Source: Thiomicrospira sp. ALE5 (GTDB lineage Bacteria; Pseudomonadota; Gammaproteobacteria; Thiomicrospirales; Thiomicrospiraceae). Taken from it: a DNA stretch of 64,000 nt. The position numbers and the translations under genes were made by a program. The notes below the pieces were generated by a model, which saw only the letters and a program-made list of their open reading frames with translations, did no database searches and was not told where the DNA came from. The stretch covers positions 693,960-757,959 of the forward strand of contig NZ_FOYY01000003.1 of assembly GCF_900112445.1 (NCBI RefSeq), read 5' to 3'. Positions 1 through 10,073 of this stretch are shown here, piece after piece (position 1 is the stretch's first letter; each line of letters opens with the position of its first letter).

Positions 1-2755
1 AGTCTTTAAACTCAGCAGGTTTACCAAATAAATACCCTTGCAGCTCTAAATGTTCAAATTGAGCTAGTTGTGCTGCTTGCGCTGGCGTTTCAATCCCCTC
101 TGCAATCACCCGCAAATTCATTTGTTGGGCCATCGCATAAATTGTCGGCACCAAACTCACAGACTCGTTGCTTTCAGTCATGGTTAAGATAAAGGAGCGG
201 TCAATTTTTAACTCATCAACAGGTAGCTGTTGTAAGTAACTTAGCGATGAATAGCCTGTGCCAAAATCATCAATAGAGAACTGCACGCCTAAAGATTTAA
301 GCTCGTTCATTTTATTGACGACCATTTGCAATTCATCTAAAAACAGACTTTCGGTAATCTCAATCATTAAGCCATTGGGCTGAGCAGCAGATTCCGCTAA
401 CCATTTCTTGACGCTTGCTACAAACGAAGCTTGCATAAATTGACGCGGACTAATATTGACCGCAACGATAATGGCGGGTTGACTTTGCTGCATTTGCGCT
501 AAAATCAAACACGCATGTCGTAACACCCAGTCCCCTAAGCCTAAAATAAGATCGGACTCTTCTGCTAGCGGTATAAAGGTTCCTGGTGCCATAAGCCCAT
601 GGTCTGGGTGCTGCCAGCGGACTAGACACTCTAAACCCATTAATTGGCGCTGGTGATTCACCTGAGGCTGCACAAACAAGCGTAACTCATCGCGCAAAAT
701 CCCGCTGGCCAGTTCATTTTGGAGCTGATGTTTTGCTAATGAATCTTGCAACAGTTGTTGATCAAATACACACACACCTGTACCAGAACTTTGGCGAATC
801 TGCTTTAGTGCCACACCCGCATTTTCAAATAACTGATTGATCACCACCTGGCTACTCTCGGGTTTGGATAAAACTAAACTTGCCACGCCAACCGCAACGT
901 TCAAGTCAAACCGCTTACCTCTTACCCCAACCGATGTGTTAAAGGCTTGAACAATTGTTTGCACAGTCTGGTCAAGCGCCTCATCTTTTTGTCCATCCCG
1001 TTGACAAAAAACAGCAAACTCATCGGCCGCTAAGCGCGCAACAAGGTTACCCTGACCTGTAAATAGTCTATTCAAGCGCTGTCCCACGGCTACAAGCACC
1101 GCGTCTCCTACATCGGCTCCATCAATTTGATTGATAAATTTAAAACGTGCAATGTTTACTAAAATGAGTGCGGCGTTTCGCCCCGAAGATTCAAATAACT
1201 GCTTGTCAATAAATTGAATTATACGATTGCGGTTAGCTAAGCCGGTTACCGGATCACGATATAACAACTCATTAATGCGTTGTTCACGTTGTTTTCGAGA
1301 ACTAATATCGCGTTGAATCGCTAAATAATGGGTCGCTCGACCCTGCTCATCTTTTACCGGAGAAATTATCGCTTGGCTAGGGTAAATCTCGCCATTTTTA
1401 CGTTTATTAGATAGTTCACCTAGCCATACTTTACCTTGTTTCAAAGTTGCCCATAAGTCTTGATAAACAGACTTCGGCGTTAGACCTGAACTCAAAATAC
1501 TAGGTGACTTACCTAAGACTTCCTCTTCTGTATAGCCCGTTGTTTGTTCAAACATGGGGTTCATATAACGAAACTGCCCATTCAGATCGGTAATCACGAT
1601 TGATTCAGGACTTTGTTCAACGGCCTGGTTAAGCAATCTAAGCTCGGTCAATGCTTTCTTCAATCGTCGACGCTCTTGATTTAGTAAGCCCTGCCGCTGG
1701 ATAAGCAGGGCTACAACAAACGCAAGCATGCTGAAAACCAATACTAATCCGATAACAATCTCTATGAGCCACCAAGCCACTACATCTTGAAACTGCAGCG
1801 CAAAATCATCAAAGGGCTCTAAACGTAACTCGCGCATTAAATTGTCAATGGTGCGATAGTCGCCCGCAATTGTAAAACCACCGATTTGCATAGCCTCTGA
1901 TAAAGGGCTATGGCTCGGTATGGCCAATAACGCGGCGGCAACCAGTCTAATGACCTCGCTATCCACTTCCGGCATGGCCGCAAACGCCCATTCTGGATAG
2001 AGACGTGTACTCGTGATAAACGGAAAACCAGCATAAGCCTGCTGGTTTAGAATTTTAAGCTGCGACAAATCTATTAACTCACGCGCCGACAAGGCTTCTA
2101 ACACACCCGTGCGAACAAACCCCACATCCACCTCGCCAGCCAACACCGCTTCCACGACTCTGCGCTGCGGTTGTCCGGTTGTGGTCACATTCGCGTCTTG
2201 CTGTAAACGAATCCCATGCTGCAATAATTCAAAAGCCTGCATTTGATAAGAACCCAACCCAGTTATAGATGCGCCGGCGACCCGCTTGCCCTTAATGTCT
2301 TTTAAGTTAGCAATATCATCACGTTCAGCAAGGGTAAAAATCACGCCACCAAAATATTCGGTGACCTGCCCGCCGTCTTTGTTAAGTAATGAAGCCAAAG
2401 GCGAACTCAGTTGATGCCGATAGGTTAATAAAACATACTGCGAGGGTTGAGTCAGCACAAAATCCACCGCACCCGATGCGACGGCTTGTTCCATTTCTTC
2501 GTTGTGATACACCGCTAGCTCAAATTGAGCATGATCAATTTTGTTTGTTAAATAGTCTGCCAGTGGTTGCCAACGCGCCATAGCAAGCGACTTATCTTGA
2601 AAAGCCAGCACGGCTAATTGATATACTGTTTGTTGCTTCGCGTCTTGTTGGTGCACATCTGAGGACTGTTCAACTAACGCTTGAGCGGCTATAGGCAAGG
2701 TTAAAAACACACATGCCAGTATCAATTTGAGAGGATTGACCAACAATCTCGTCAT
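1..2755 (-). CDS. PhnD-like/PAS/GGDEF/EAL cyclic-di-GMP signalling protein (3' end cut by window edge)
   Basis: The start at 2755 overlaps the stop of the upstream kinase by four bases (ATGA), so the two are translationally coupled. About 918 residues are visible; the reading frame runs off the window edge just after the EAL motif LQGYLFGKP, so only a few residues are probably missing. In order: a signal peptide (about 1-26), a PhnD/SBP-like periplasmic domain (about 40-300), one membrane segment (about 325-347), a PAS domain (about 370-480), GGDEF and EAL. The GGDEF signature is AADEF near residue 578, so diguanylate cyclase activity is doubtful. The EAL signature is ECL near residue 709, but NISPRQF, DDFGTGYSSL, KIDRSFI and AEGIET are kept, so c-di-GMP phosphodiesterase activity is plausible. 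The inferred role is a ligand-sensing membrane regulator of c-di-GMP working with the adjacent kinase. Confidence 0.9.
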   Translation of the reverse strand, partial: MTRLLVNPLKLILACVFLTLPIAAQALVEQSSDVHQQDAKQQTVYQLAVLAFQDKSLAMARWQPLADYLTNKIDHAQFELAVYHNEEMEQAVASGAVDFVLTQPSQYVLLTYRHQLSSPLASLLNKDGGQVTEYFGGVIFTLAERDDIANLKDIKGKRVAGASITGLGSYQMQAFELLQHGIRLQQDANVTTTGQPQRRVVEAVLAGEVDVGFVRTGVLEALSARELIDLSQLKILNQQAYAGFPFITSTRLYPEWAFAAMPEVDSEVIRLVAAALLAIPSHSPLSEAMQIGGFTIAGDYRTIDNLMRELRLEPFDDFALQFQDVVAWWLIEIVIGLVLVFSMLAFVVALLIQRQGLLNQERRRLKKALTELRLLNQAVEQSPESIVITDLNGQFRYMNPMFEQTTGYTEEEVLGKSPSILSSGLTPKSVYQDLWATLKQGKVWLGELSNKRKNGEIYPSQAIISPVKDEQGRATHYLAIQRDISSRKQREQRINELLYRDPVTGLANRNRIIQFIDKQLFESSGRNAALILVNIARFKFINQIDGADVGDAVLVAVGQRLNRLFTGQGNLVARLAADEFAVFCQRDGQKDEALDQTVQTIVQAFNTSVGVRGKRFDLNVAVGVASLVLSKPESSQVVINQLFENAGVALKQIRQSSGTGVCVFDQQLLQDSLAKHQLQNELASGILRDELRLFVQPQVNHQRQLMGLECLVRWQHPDHGLMAPGTFIPLAEESDLILGLGDWVLRHACLILAQMQQSQPAIIVAVNISPRQFMQASFVASVKKWLAESAAQPNGLMIEITESLFLDELQMVVNKMNELKSLGVQFSIDDFGTGYSSLSYLQQLPVDELKIDRSFILTMTESNESVSLVPTIYAMAQQMNLRVIAEGIETPAQAAQLAQFEHLELQGYLFGKPAEFKD

Positions 2756-5700
2756 GGTTTAGTCCGTTGCTGGGAATTCATTACAAAGTTTACACTATTT
2801 TGCAGTAATACCGCTTCCAGTTCTTGGTGGGGTTCGACTAACCAGGCTTGGTTAATCTGGCCGGTTTTAAGAAGCTTGATCGCCTTTTGAGCATCATGCG
2901 CCACTTTGACTTGATATTCGGCTTGCGCTTGTTGGGCGAGGGTTTTGAGTTGCTGTTTGTCATGGCAGACGATTAATAGCACGGGTTTGGGTTTTGATGT
3001 TGGCTGTGCTTTCGGCTGCGATGTTAGATGTTCGCTTAATACGCGATACAATTCATCTGAATTGAGCGGTTTAGCAAGGTGGTCATTCATACCTACAGCC
3101 AAGGCTTTGTTACGATCTTCAACAGCCGCCGCCGCGGTTAAGGCGATAATCGGAATAGCTGGATTAAACTCGCGTATCGTCCGGCAGGCCTGGTAACCGT
3201 CCATCACCGGCATTTGGATATCCATTAAAATGACATCAAACGGCTGTTTCTGGGCTTTTTCAACTGCGATTTGACCGTTTTCGGCCAGTTCAACGCTCAA
3301 GCCAAGCTGTGTCAGCATATTGGCGGCGACCTCTTGGTTGATTTCATTGTCTTCGACTAATAACACCTGACCTGATAACTGCTTGTGTTTAAGGGGTTTG
3401 ACATAACTTTCAAGCTTGGCGAGTTGCTCGGCGTTACAGGCCGACATGGGTACTGAAAAACTAAATGTGGAACCCTTACCAAGCTCACTGTCAATATGAA
3501 TATCACTCCCCCCCATTAACTTGACTAAACGTTCACTGATCACCAAGCCCAGGCCGGTGCCGCCGTGTTTGCGGGTAATACTGGTATCCGCTTGGGTAAA
3601 CGCGTTAAACAGTTTTTGCTGCTGCTCAGTACTCAAGCCCACTCCTGTGTCTTTAATATCGAAACTTAACCATAAGCCGCCATGGTGATCAGTATGAAAT
3701 TTACAGACCACCTCTACTTTGCCACGCTCGGTAAACTTAATCGCATTGCCAATTAAATTTGTCAGCACCTGACGCAAACGCAGGTTGTCACCATAGAAAC
3801 AGCATTTATTTAGCTGGCTATCCGCGAGATGCACATCAAACGCCAAACCTTTGTCTTGCGCTAAGTATTCAAATAAATCAGTCAGCTCGTCTTTGAGTTG
3901 CACCAGCTGAAACGGCTGTCGATCAAGTTCCAGCTTACCGGCTTCGATTTTCGAGAAGTCGAGAATATCGTTGATTATGCCCAATAATAACCGGCCGGAT
4001 TGATTCACCCGTTCAAGTTGATGCTGCATTTTTTGCGGATCGGTTTCGGTTAAACCCAACTCCGACATACCGATAATGCCATTCATCGGCGTGCGGATTT
4101 CATGGCTCATATTCGCGAGAAATTCCGACTTAGCGCGATTGGCGGCATCGGCGCGATCACGCTCAATTTGCAAATCACGCGTTAAGGCATGTTGTTGCTG
4201 TTGCAAACGTTTAGCAAAAATCAACGAACTAAAGTTTTGACTAAATACCGACAATTTTTGCGTTAAATCGTCTGAATAGCCGCCCGGCGCATTCCCAATC
4301 CCAAAAAAACCGATCATGTCATCGGCATAAAAAACCGGCACACCCATAAAGGCATTCAAAGCCGGATGCCCCGGTGGTAAACCGCCTGCTCGGGCATCAT
4401 TCGCCGGGTCATTGCTGACCACCGTTGTTTTATTCAACAAGGCATAACCAAACAGATTATTTAGGTTACGAAATTCCATACCCCGTCCGGCTACCTCATC
4501 ATAGAGCGCTCGCGTTGCGTCATCCCAAGCGATATTCGTCAAGGCAAAGCTTTTAAGATAAGGCGCTCCCTGTTCATCATGCAAGACTTCGCCAATAAAG
4601 CCGTATTCACTTTGGGTAAAACTCAAAATTTCTTCTAACAAGACATCCGAAGTCGTTTGAATATCCTGCGTGGTCATGAAAGTTTGATTCGCGCGCCAAA
4701 CTGCTTGTAAAAGCTGGTTTTTCTGCTCCGTTTCTAATTGAAGTTCTTTTTGTTCGGTTATCTCCAGATGGGTGCCCATCATTTGAATCGGTTGCCCTTG
4801 CGCATTCATTTTGGTGGTATTGCCACGCCCCTGAATCCACGTCCAACCGCCTTGCGCATTTTTAAACCGGAACTCCACTACAAACGACTTATCCTGCGCC
4901 ATTTGCTGTTCAATCGACTGAAACATCGGGTGCAGATCATCAGGGTGCAATAAACTTTGAAAAACCTCAAGGCTGATTGTAAACGCTTGCGGTGCATAGC
5001 CTAACTGCACAAAGGCTTCATCTGACCAAGTAATATCATTAGTCAGCAAGTCCCATGTCCATAAACCAATCAGAGTCGCTTGCATGGTTAGGGAAAATTG
5101 TTGGTTCGCATTCTCTAGCGCAAGTTGCTGGTGTTTTTGGCTGGTAATATCATGCACAAAGCCGTGCCAGATAACGGTGCCATCATCGCGTCTGGTTGGG
5201 CTGGATTGACCACTAAGCCACCGCGTTAAGCCACTGGGCAGGTTGACGCGAAACTCTTGCGACCAAGGGGTTAGGTTCTGTGCTGACTCATCAATGGCTT
5301 TCGATAGGTCTTGAATATCCTCTTCATGCACCCGACTAAACAATTTCGATGCATCCTCTTGAACATCCTCAAACTGCAAATCAAACAAATCAACAATCGC
5401 CGGACTAGCGAAGGAAAAGCCAAAACGCTGATTAGGATAACGCACCAGCTCATAAATCATGCCGGGAATATTGTTCGACAGCGCTTGCAGACGATGATGC
5501 GCATGCTTGATTTCACTTTGATCAATCAAATAGCCCAAAATCTCAACCACTTCACCCTGCTCGTTATACACCGGGCGCGTGTAGTCATAAAACCAACGAC
5601 ATTGGCCATTAGCGTTAATCAAACGATAAGTCTGCTCCCAAAAGGGGCGTTTTTCTGCGATATATTGCGTTACTTCTTGACCTAACTTTTCTAGATCATC

Positions 5701-6666
5701 AGGGTGTACTAAGGAAACGAATTGAAACCCCTCGGACAAAACCTCGTCAACAGAGATGCCGAGAATCTGCTGGACATTGGACGAAACAAAGTTCACCGGC
5801 CAGCCTTCTTCCGGTCGCCACTTAAACACCAAAACTGGCCCCCCGGCAAACAAGTCACGCTCATTTTTTAAACGTGCTTGCTCTTGAGCCAAGCGTTCGC
5901 CCCAAGCCTGGTACACCAAGGTCACTAAATCTTTTTGATGCAAAACCCCTAAAACCTCTCCCGACAAACCATCCACCACCAACAAGCGTTTTATTTTATG
6001 CACGCGTGCCTGCTCCAAGGCCTCACCTAAGCTCAAATGGCTGGCAAAGGTTTTTAATGGTGCAGACATCACCGTGTCCGCCTGTACCGACAAGTCAGCA
6101 TGTTGGTCAAACAAACGAATAATATCGCTCTGGGTAATCATGCCGACAGGTTTTTCTTCATCAAACACCACCGCGGCAGTTTGGTGCGCATGACTCAGCT
6201 TGGCAAACACCTGCTCAACGCTGTGCGTGTTATCGACCTTAACAAACTGCGACATACCTAACACTTCAGCGAGCGTTTTGGTTTGCGCGAGGTTTTCCGG
6301 GTCAAGATAACCGGCCAGATCGCTATAACTGACAATCCCGACCAATTCGCCTTGATCAACCAGACACAAATATTCATCTGGGTGACAACGTATAACCTCC
6401 AACGCCTGTAACACCGGTGCTTCAGGCGGTAAGGTGGGGACAGCATTCAATTCTACTTGACGCAAAGGCTGGTCAAAGTTGACCTGTTGTAAGCGGAAAT
6501 GGATCAATTCGCGGGTTGTCAGAATCCGCAACCCCGCCTCACCGGTCACAATCACATCGCGCAGTTTGCGCTCGGCCATTAAATGCACCGCATCATTAAT
6601 CGAGTGACAATCGGCAATCGTAATCACATTCGGGGTAGCAATCTCGCTCAGCTTAGGTAATAACAT
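2752..6666 (-). CDS. CBS-PAS-GAF hybrid sensor histidine kinase
   Basis: This is a 1304-residue soluble hybrid kinase; no membrane segment is evident. Residues 1-255 carry four CBS motifs (two Bateman pairs), which in this family bind adenine nucleotides. Three PAS domains with PAC-like tails follow (about 265-650), then a GAF domain (about 655-820). The HisKA box is [13 protein letters not shown] with the phospho-accepting His near residue 855. The HATPase has DTGVGL and GGTGLGL boxes, and a receiver carries its Asp in [12 protein letters not shown] near residue 1149. The last 90 residues ([14 protein letters not shown] onward) look like a degenerate or truncated second receiver without a clear Asp. 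The stop overlaps the start of the GGDEF/EAL gene, suggesting a kinase to c-di-GMP pathway. Ligand and output are not determinable here. Confidence 0.93.
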   Translation of the reverse strand: MLLPKLSEIATPNVITIADCHSINDAVHLMAERKLRDVIVTGEAGLRILTTRELIHFRLQQVNFDQPLRQVELNAVPTLPPEAPVLQALEVIRCHPDEYLCLVDQGELVGIVSYSDLAGYLDPENLAQTKTLAEVLGMSQFVKVDNTHSVEQVFAKLSHAHQTAAVVFDEEKPVGMITQSDIIRLFDQHADLSVQADTVMSAPLKTFASHLSLGEALEQARVHKIKRLLVVDGLSGEVLGVLHQKDLVTLVYQAWGERLAQEQARLKNERDLFAGGPVLVFKWRPEEGWPVNFVSSNVQQILGISVDEVLSEGFQFVSLVHPDDLEKLGQEVTQYIAEKRPFWEQTYRLINANGQCRWFYDYTRPVYNEQGEVVEILGYLIDQSEIKHAHHRLQALSNNIPGMIYELVRYPNQRFGFSFASPAIVDLFDLQFEDVQEDASKLFSRVHEEDIQDLSKAIDESAQNLTPWSQEFRVNLPSGLTRWLSGQSSPTRRDDGTVIWHGFVHDITSQKHQQLALENANQQFSLTMQATLIGLWTWDLLTNDITWSDEAFVQLGYAPQAFTISLEVFQSLLHPDDLHPMFQSIEQQMAQDKSFVVEFRFKNAQGGWTWIQGRGNTTKMNAQGQPIQMMGTHLEITEQKELQLETEQKNQLLQAVWRANQTFMTTQDIQTTSDVLLEEILSFTQSEYGFIGEVLHDEQGAPYLKSFALTNIAWDDATRALYDEVAGRGMEFRNLNNLFGYALLNKTTVVSNDPANDARAGGLPPGHPALNAFMGVPVFYADDMIGFFGIGNAPGGYSDDLTQKLSVFSQNFSSLIFAKRLQQQQHALTRDLQIERDRADAANRAKSEFLANMSHEIRTPMNGIIGMSELGLTETDPQKMQHQLERVNQSGRLLLGIINDILDFSKIEAGKLELDRQPFQLVQLKDELTDLFEYLAQDKGLAFDVHLADSQLNKCCFYGDNLRLRQVLTNLIGNAIKFTERGKVEVVCKFHTDHHGGLWLSFDIKDTGVGLSTEQQQKLFNAFTQADTSITRKHGGTGLGLVISERLVKLMGGSDIHIDSELGKGSTFSFSVPMSACNAEQLAKLESYVKPLKHKQLSGQVLLVEDNEINQEVAANMLTQLGLSVELAENGQIAVEKAQKQPFDVILMDIQMPVMDGYQACRTIREFNPAIPIIALTAAAAVEDRNKALAVGMNDHLAKPLNSDELYRVLSEHLTSQPKAQPTSKPKPVLLIVCHDKQQLKTLAQQAQAEYQVKVAHDAQKAIKLLKTGQINQAWLVEPHQELEAVLLQNSVNFVMNSQQRTKP

Positions 6667-6917
6667 TGGCGTATCCGTAAAGTTGTCTCATCCCTTAAAT
6701 ATACCTTGAGCACTTATCACTTGCCATAACTTAAACAACTATGAGTAAAAAGAAATTAACAACCATAAGTATTAACAACACACCCACTCGGTAAAGTCTT
6801 TAGCCCTAAAAGACTATACGCAATAAAACTAGAATTATTAAACCTTGTCATCCGATTAATTTATTGAAATAAATTTTGGTGTAACATAGCTTCAAGTTTT
6901 ATTAAGAGCTGTTTTTT
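6667..6917. promoter_or_regulatory. Divergent intergenic region between kinase and CheY-like gene
   Basis: This 251-bp AT-rich spacer separates the start of the 1304-aa kinase (minus strand) from the start of the single-domain receiver (plus strand), so it must hold both promoters. I could not pick convincing -35/-10 hexamers for either gene, and the receiver gene lacks a strong purine-rich ribosome binding site. Confidence 0.4.
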
Positions 6918-7283
6918 ATGTACCAGCAACCCCGCAACATTTTACTTATAGACGATGACTTACTACTGCAACGCGTGCAGCTTGCTTTTATTGAAAGTTA
7001 TGGGCATCAAGCCTTTGCGGTAAAAAATTTAGCTGAAGCACAAGAAGCGCTTAACAATAGGCATTTTGACTTAATACTGACTGACATTATCATGCCTGAG
7101 ATGAATGGTTTTGAGCTAACAAAAAAGCTGAGAGATGACGGCATAAAATTACCCATCATCGCTTTGAGTGGCAACGGCAGTGATGCCGATCGCCAACAGG
7201 CAAAACAGGCTGGCATGAATGGCTATCTTACCAAGCCACTCCGGCAGGATGCTTTTAACAAAGTAATCGCAACTTTCTTTTAG
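6918..7283 (+). CDS. Single-domain CheY-like response regulator
   Basis: The protein has 121 residues, the length of an isolated receiver domain. The acidic pair is in LLIDDDLLL near residues 11-14, the phospho-acceptor Asp is in LILTDIIMPEMNGFEL, a conserved Ser occurs in IIALSGNGSD, and the Lys is in YLTKPLR. There is no output domain, so it probably acts by protein contact or as a phosphorelay shuttle. It lies between two hybrid kinases, divergent from one and convergent with the other, so either could be its partner; that pairing is an inference. A bidirectional terminator follows directly. Confidence 0.9.
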   Translation: MYQQPRNILLIDDDLLLQRVQLAFIESYGHQAFAVKNLAEAQEALNNRHFDLILTDIIMPEMNGFELTKKLRDDGIKLPIIALSGNGSDADRQQAKQAGMNGYLTKPLRQDAFNKVIATFF

Positions 7284-7284
7284 A

Positions 7285-7306
7285 AAACGCCCCGATTGGG
7301 GCGTTT
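7285..7306. terminator. Bidirectional rho-independent-type terminator
   Basis: A perfect 9-bp inverted repeat (AAACGCCCC / GGGGCGTTT) with a GATT loop lies two bases after the CheY-like stop and 20 bases from the end of the convergent 870-aa kinase gene. Runs of A and T flank both sides, so it can serve both genes. Confidence 0.85.
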
Positions 7307-7325
7307 GAATTGTGATTTTTTTAAG

Positions 7326-9938
7326 CTAAATTTCCGGTGTGTCGCGTAACGGTAGATAATTCGACAGGGCATCAATCAAAGCGTGTTGGTCTAAGGGTTT
7401 CGTTAAATAGTGGTTCATGCCTGCTGCTAAGCCCTGCTGTCGATTTTCAGCAAAGGCATCGGCGGTGAGCGCAATTACCGGGATGGGGTTCCGATTGTGT
7501 GCCTGCTCCCAAGCACGAATCTGCTCAGTGGCTTGGTAACCATCCAGCACCGGCATTTGAATGTCCATAATAATGGCATCGAGTTGATCTGCATGGGCTT
7601 GCACCTGTTCAACCGCTTGCTGGCCGTTTTCCGCTACTCGCGTGCTAAGCCCCAGTAAAGCAAGTTGGTTTTCCACCACCAGCTGATTAATCTCGTTGTC
7701 TTCAACCACCAACACCTGACCACTAAATTGCGGCAAGGTGTTATGCGCGTCCGATGGGGTTGCTGCCGAGTCGGCTGTTACTACCGGCGCTAAGCTTACT
7801 TTAAACCAAAAACGTGCACCCTGACCGACTTGACTGTCCACACCGGCTTCACCCCCCATCAGCTGCGCCAATTTTTGCACAATCGACAGGCCGAGCCCGG
7901 TACCGCCATATTGGCGGGTGCTGCTGTTATCCAGCTGACTAAAGGGCTGAAATAAATGCTGATGTTGTTCCGGTGCAATGCCGATACCCGAATCTTCTAC
8001 CGCAAATAACAATTCCCCCTCTGGCGTCAGTTCTTGCGCTTCGATTAACACCGTCCCTTGTTCGGTGAATTTAATCGCGTTATTCACTAAATTGTTAAGC
8101 ATTTGGCGAATACGCTGCCCATCGCCTTGATAACAGGCGTTGTCTTTGCCCTGCCAACGCATGTTAAGTTGCAAGTGTTTTTGCTTGGCGCTCGGTGTAA
8201 ACAAGGCCAGGGTGTCTTGCAGGATTTGGTTGGGGAATACCAGGCCTGGTTCGAGGTTCAGTTTGCCGGCTTCCACTTTGGAGAGATCTAAAATATCGTT
8301 TAACAAGCGCATCAGGGTTTCGCCCGAGTCCATAATGGTTTGGGCATAACGGCGATAGTCCTGCTCAGCAGGGGTTTGAGCCAACAATAATTGCGCCATG
8401 CCGAGAATGCCGTTCATCGGTGTACGAATCTCGTGGCTCATGGTCGCCAAAAAACGGCTTTTCGCAATATTGGCGGCCTCCGCCTGTTGCTTGTGTTGTT
8501 CGGACAGTTCCAAGGATTGCTGCAAGCGCAACTCGGTCAGCTTTTGGTCGGTAATGTCCATCACAATGCCAATGACTTTGCTCACCTTGCCTTGCTCAAT
8601 GAGTGGTGCCGTTTTGGTGCGAATCCATTTGTCTTTGCCCAGATGGGTTTTGAATGGAAAGACCAAATCATAGGGCTGGGCCTTTTCAATACAGGCTTTA
8701 AAGGCTTCAAGAATCGTTTCGCGATCTTCAGGCAAATAACAATGCACACTTTCAGCGATATGATCAAAGTCGGGACTGGGTTTAAAATCATGCAACCTAA
8801 ACAACCCCTGCGTCCAAAACATTTTAGCGCCATCGACTTGATACTCCCAGCCACCTATTTTGGCGAGTGCTTCACTGTCTTCTAGTAGGCGTTCACTGCG
8901 TTCAAGTTCGGTTTTGAGTGCCTGAAGATCAGAGATTTCACGACTGATTCCAAATAGCCCCACCAGCTGATTATGTTCGTCCAACACCGGCCATTTATTG
9001 GTTTGCACATACCCCAGTTTGCCTTGTTCATCATAATAGGGATTAATTTTGCCGATAACCGCTTGCCCTTGCTGATAGACCGGTGCTTCTTCTTCATGAT
9101 AAATCTTGGCGGTCTCCGCCGGAAATAGCTGGTGATCATCTTTGCCGATCATATCTCGCCAAGAACTATGGCCGGTCACCTTGGCCAGGGTTTGGCTGCA
9201 AAACAACATTTTGCCATCTCGGTCTTTGAAATACACAAAGTCGGTTGTTTGCTCAAGAAAGGCTTCAAACTCTCGCTTAAACTCAAACAAATCCCCTTCG
9301 GCTTTTTTTCGTTTGACATTCACGAACCACAAAAACAACGAAAGCAAGGCAAACAGTAGGATGCCAACAATTAAAAGCTGCTGAATGCGTTGGTTAAGCT
9401 GATGAGTTTGCCCTAATTGTAAGGCGACTTCTTGCTCTAACCTGTCTTTGAAATGCCAGATACCCGGATCAAAATCGCGCCCCGGGGTCACATCATGGAT
9501 TACCGACAGTAATAAGTTGGTGGCACCGAACTGATAAGGCTGTGAATAGACCTCGACCGTGCGCAGCTCGCCATTAGCAAGCTGATGGCGGAAAATGAAG
9601 TAGTTGCGCCCCTGCTGCTTGGCGAGCTGGCGCTCTTGCGCGACCTGCTCAACACTCAAGCTATTGATTTGCTGAATGCGCATCTGCTGCAGGGTTTGGC
9701 GTGAATAGCCATAAAAGTCCGCCGCCGCTTGGTTGGCACTCACGATTTGACCGCTGTTGGGTTCAATTAACAGCATAACCAAACCCTGGTTCTCAAACAC
9801 CTGCTGAAAACTTGAACTCTGCGCGCTTAACGGCAGACACAACGCCACACAACTGCTGAGCCACATAAGCACTTGGCGATAACGAGATAATTTCAATAGC
9901 ATTCCTTTAGCGGCAGTCTTACTCAAAATTAAACACAT
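7326..9938 (-). CDS. Membrane-bound PAS hybrid sensor histidine kinase
   Basis: An 870-residue hybrid kinase. An N-terminal hydrophobic stretch (about 20-40, ending CLPLSAQ) looks like a signal peptide or anchor. A PAS domain (about 48-160) lies before a membrane helix (about 188-206, IVGILLFALLSLFLWF), so this first PAS is probably periplasmic, which is somewhat unusual. Two cytoplasmic PAS domains follow (about 225-475). The H-box is [13 protein letters not shown] with His near 502; the HATPase has DSGIGIAP and GGTGLGL; the receiver Asp is near 792 in IIMDIQMPVLDG. The start is uncertain: Met13 (9902) also begins a plausible signal sequence, but AGGA lies directly against it, so the longer form is kept. 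It converges on the CheY-like gene across a shared terminator. Confidence 0.9.
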   Translation of the reverse strand: MCLILSKTAAKGMLLKLSRYRQVLMWLSSCVALCLPLSAQSSSFQQVFENQGLVMLLIEPNSGQIVSANQAAADFYGYSRQTLQQMRIQQINSLSVEQVAQERQLAKQQGRNYFIFRHQLANGELRTVEVYSQPYQFGATNLLLSVIHDVTPGRDFDPGIWHFKDRLEQEVALQLGQTHQLNQRIQQLLIVGILLFALLSLFLWFVNVKRKKAEGDLFEFKREFEAFLEQTTDFVYFKDRDGKMLFCSQTLAKVTGHSSWRDMIGKDDHQLFPAETAKIYHEEEAPVYQQGQAVIGKINPYYDEQGKLGYVQTNKWPVLDEHNQLVGLFGISREISDLQALKTELERSERLLEDSEALAKIGGWEYQVDGAKMFWTQGLFRLHDFKPSPDFDHIAESVHCYLPEDRETILEAFKACIEKAQPYDLVFPFKTHLGKDKWIRTKTAPLIEQGKVSKVIGIVMDITDQKLTELRLQQSLELSEQHKQQAEAANIAKSRFLATMSHEIRTPMNGILGMAQLLLAQTPAEQDYRRYAQTIMDSGETLMRLLNDILDLSKVEAGKLNLEPGLVFPNQILQDTLALFTPSAKQKHLQLNMRWQGKDNACYQGDGQRIRQMLNNLVNNAIKFTEQGTVLIEAQELTPEGELLFAVEDSGIGIAPEQHQHLFQPFSQLDNSSTRQYGGTGLGLSIVQKLAQLMGGEAGVDSQVGQGARFWFKVSLAPVVTADSAATPSDAHNTLPQFSGQVLVVEDNEINQLVVENQLALLGLSTRVAENGQQAVEQVQAHADQLDAIIMDIQMPVLDGYQATEQIRAWEQAHNRNPIPVIALTADAFAENRQQGLAAGMNHYLTKPLDQHALIDALSNYLPLRDTPEI

Positions 9939-10011
9939 ACTATGATCTTAACGGCTTTTTAATAACTTGGCACTAAGTTTATAGTCATATTTTTACCGCT
10001 TTAAAGACGTA

Positions 10012-10033
10012 AAACGCCCCGTTTGGGGCGTTT
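10012..10033 (-). terminator. Terminator downstream of the chemoreceptor gene
   Basis: An inverted repeat AAACGCCCC / GGGGCGTTT with loop GTTT, followed on the minus strand by a T-rich run. It lies 40 bases past the chemoreceptor stop. The stem is identical to that of the terminator at 7285, differing only in the loop. Confidence 0.8.
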
Positions 10034-10073
10034 GAAATAAGCACTTAGGTTTTAAAGCAGTGCGAGGCTATTG

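Noticed and set aside
8391-8885. 164-aa plus-strand open frame opposite the 870-aa kinase
   Set aside because: Antisense to PAS/HisKA coding sequence, with no motif or ribosome binding site.
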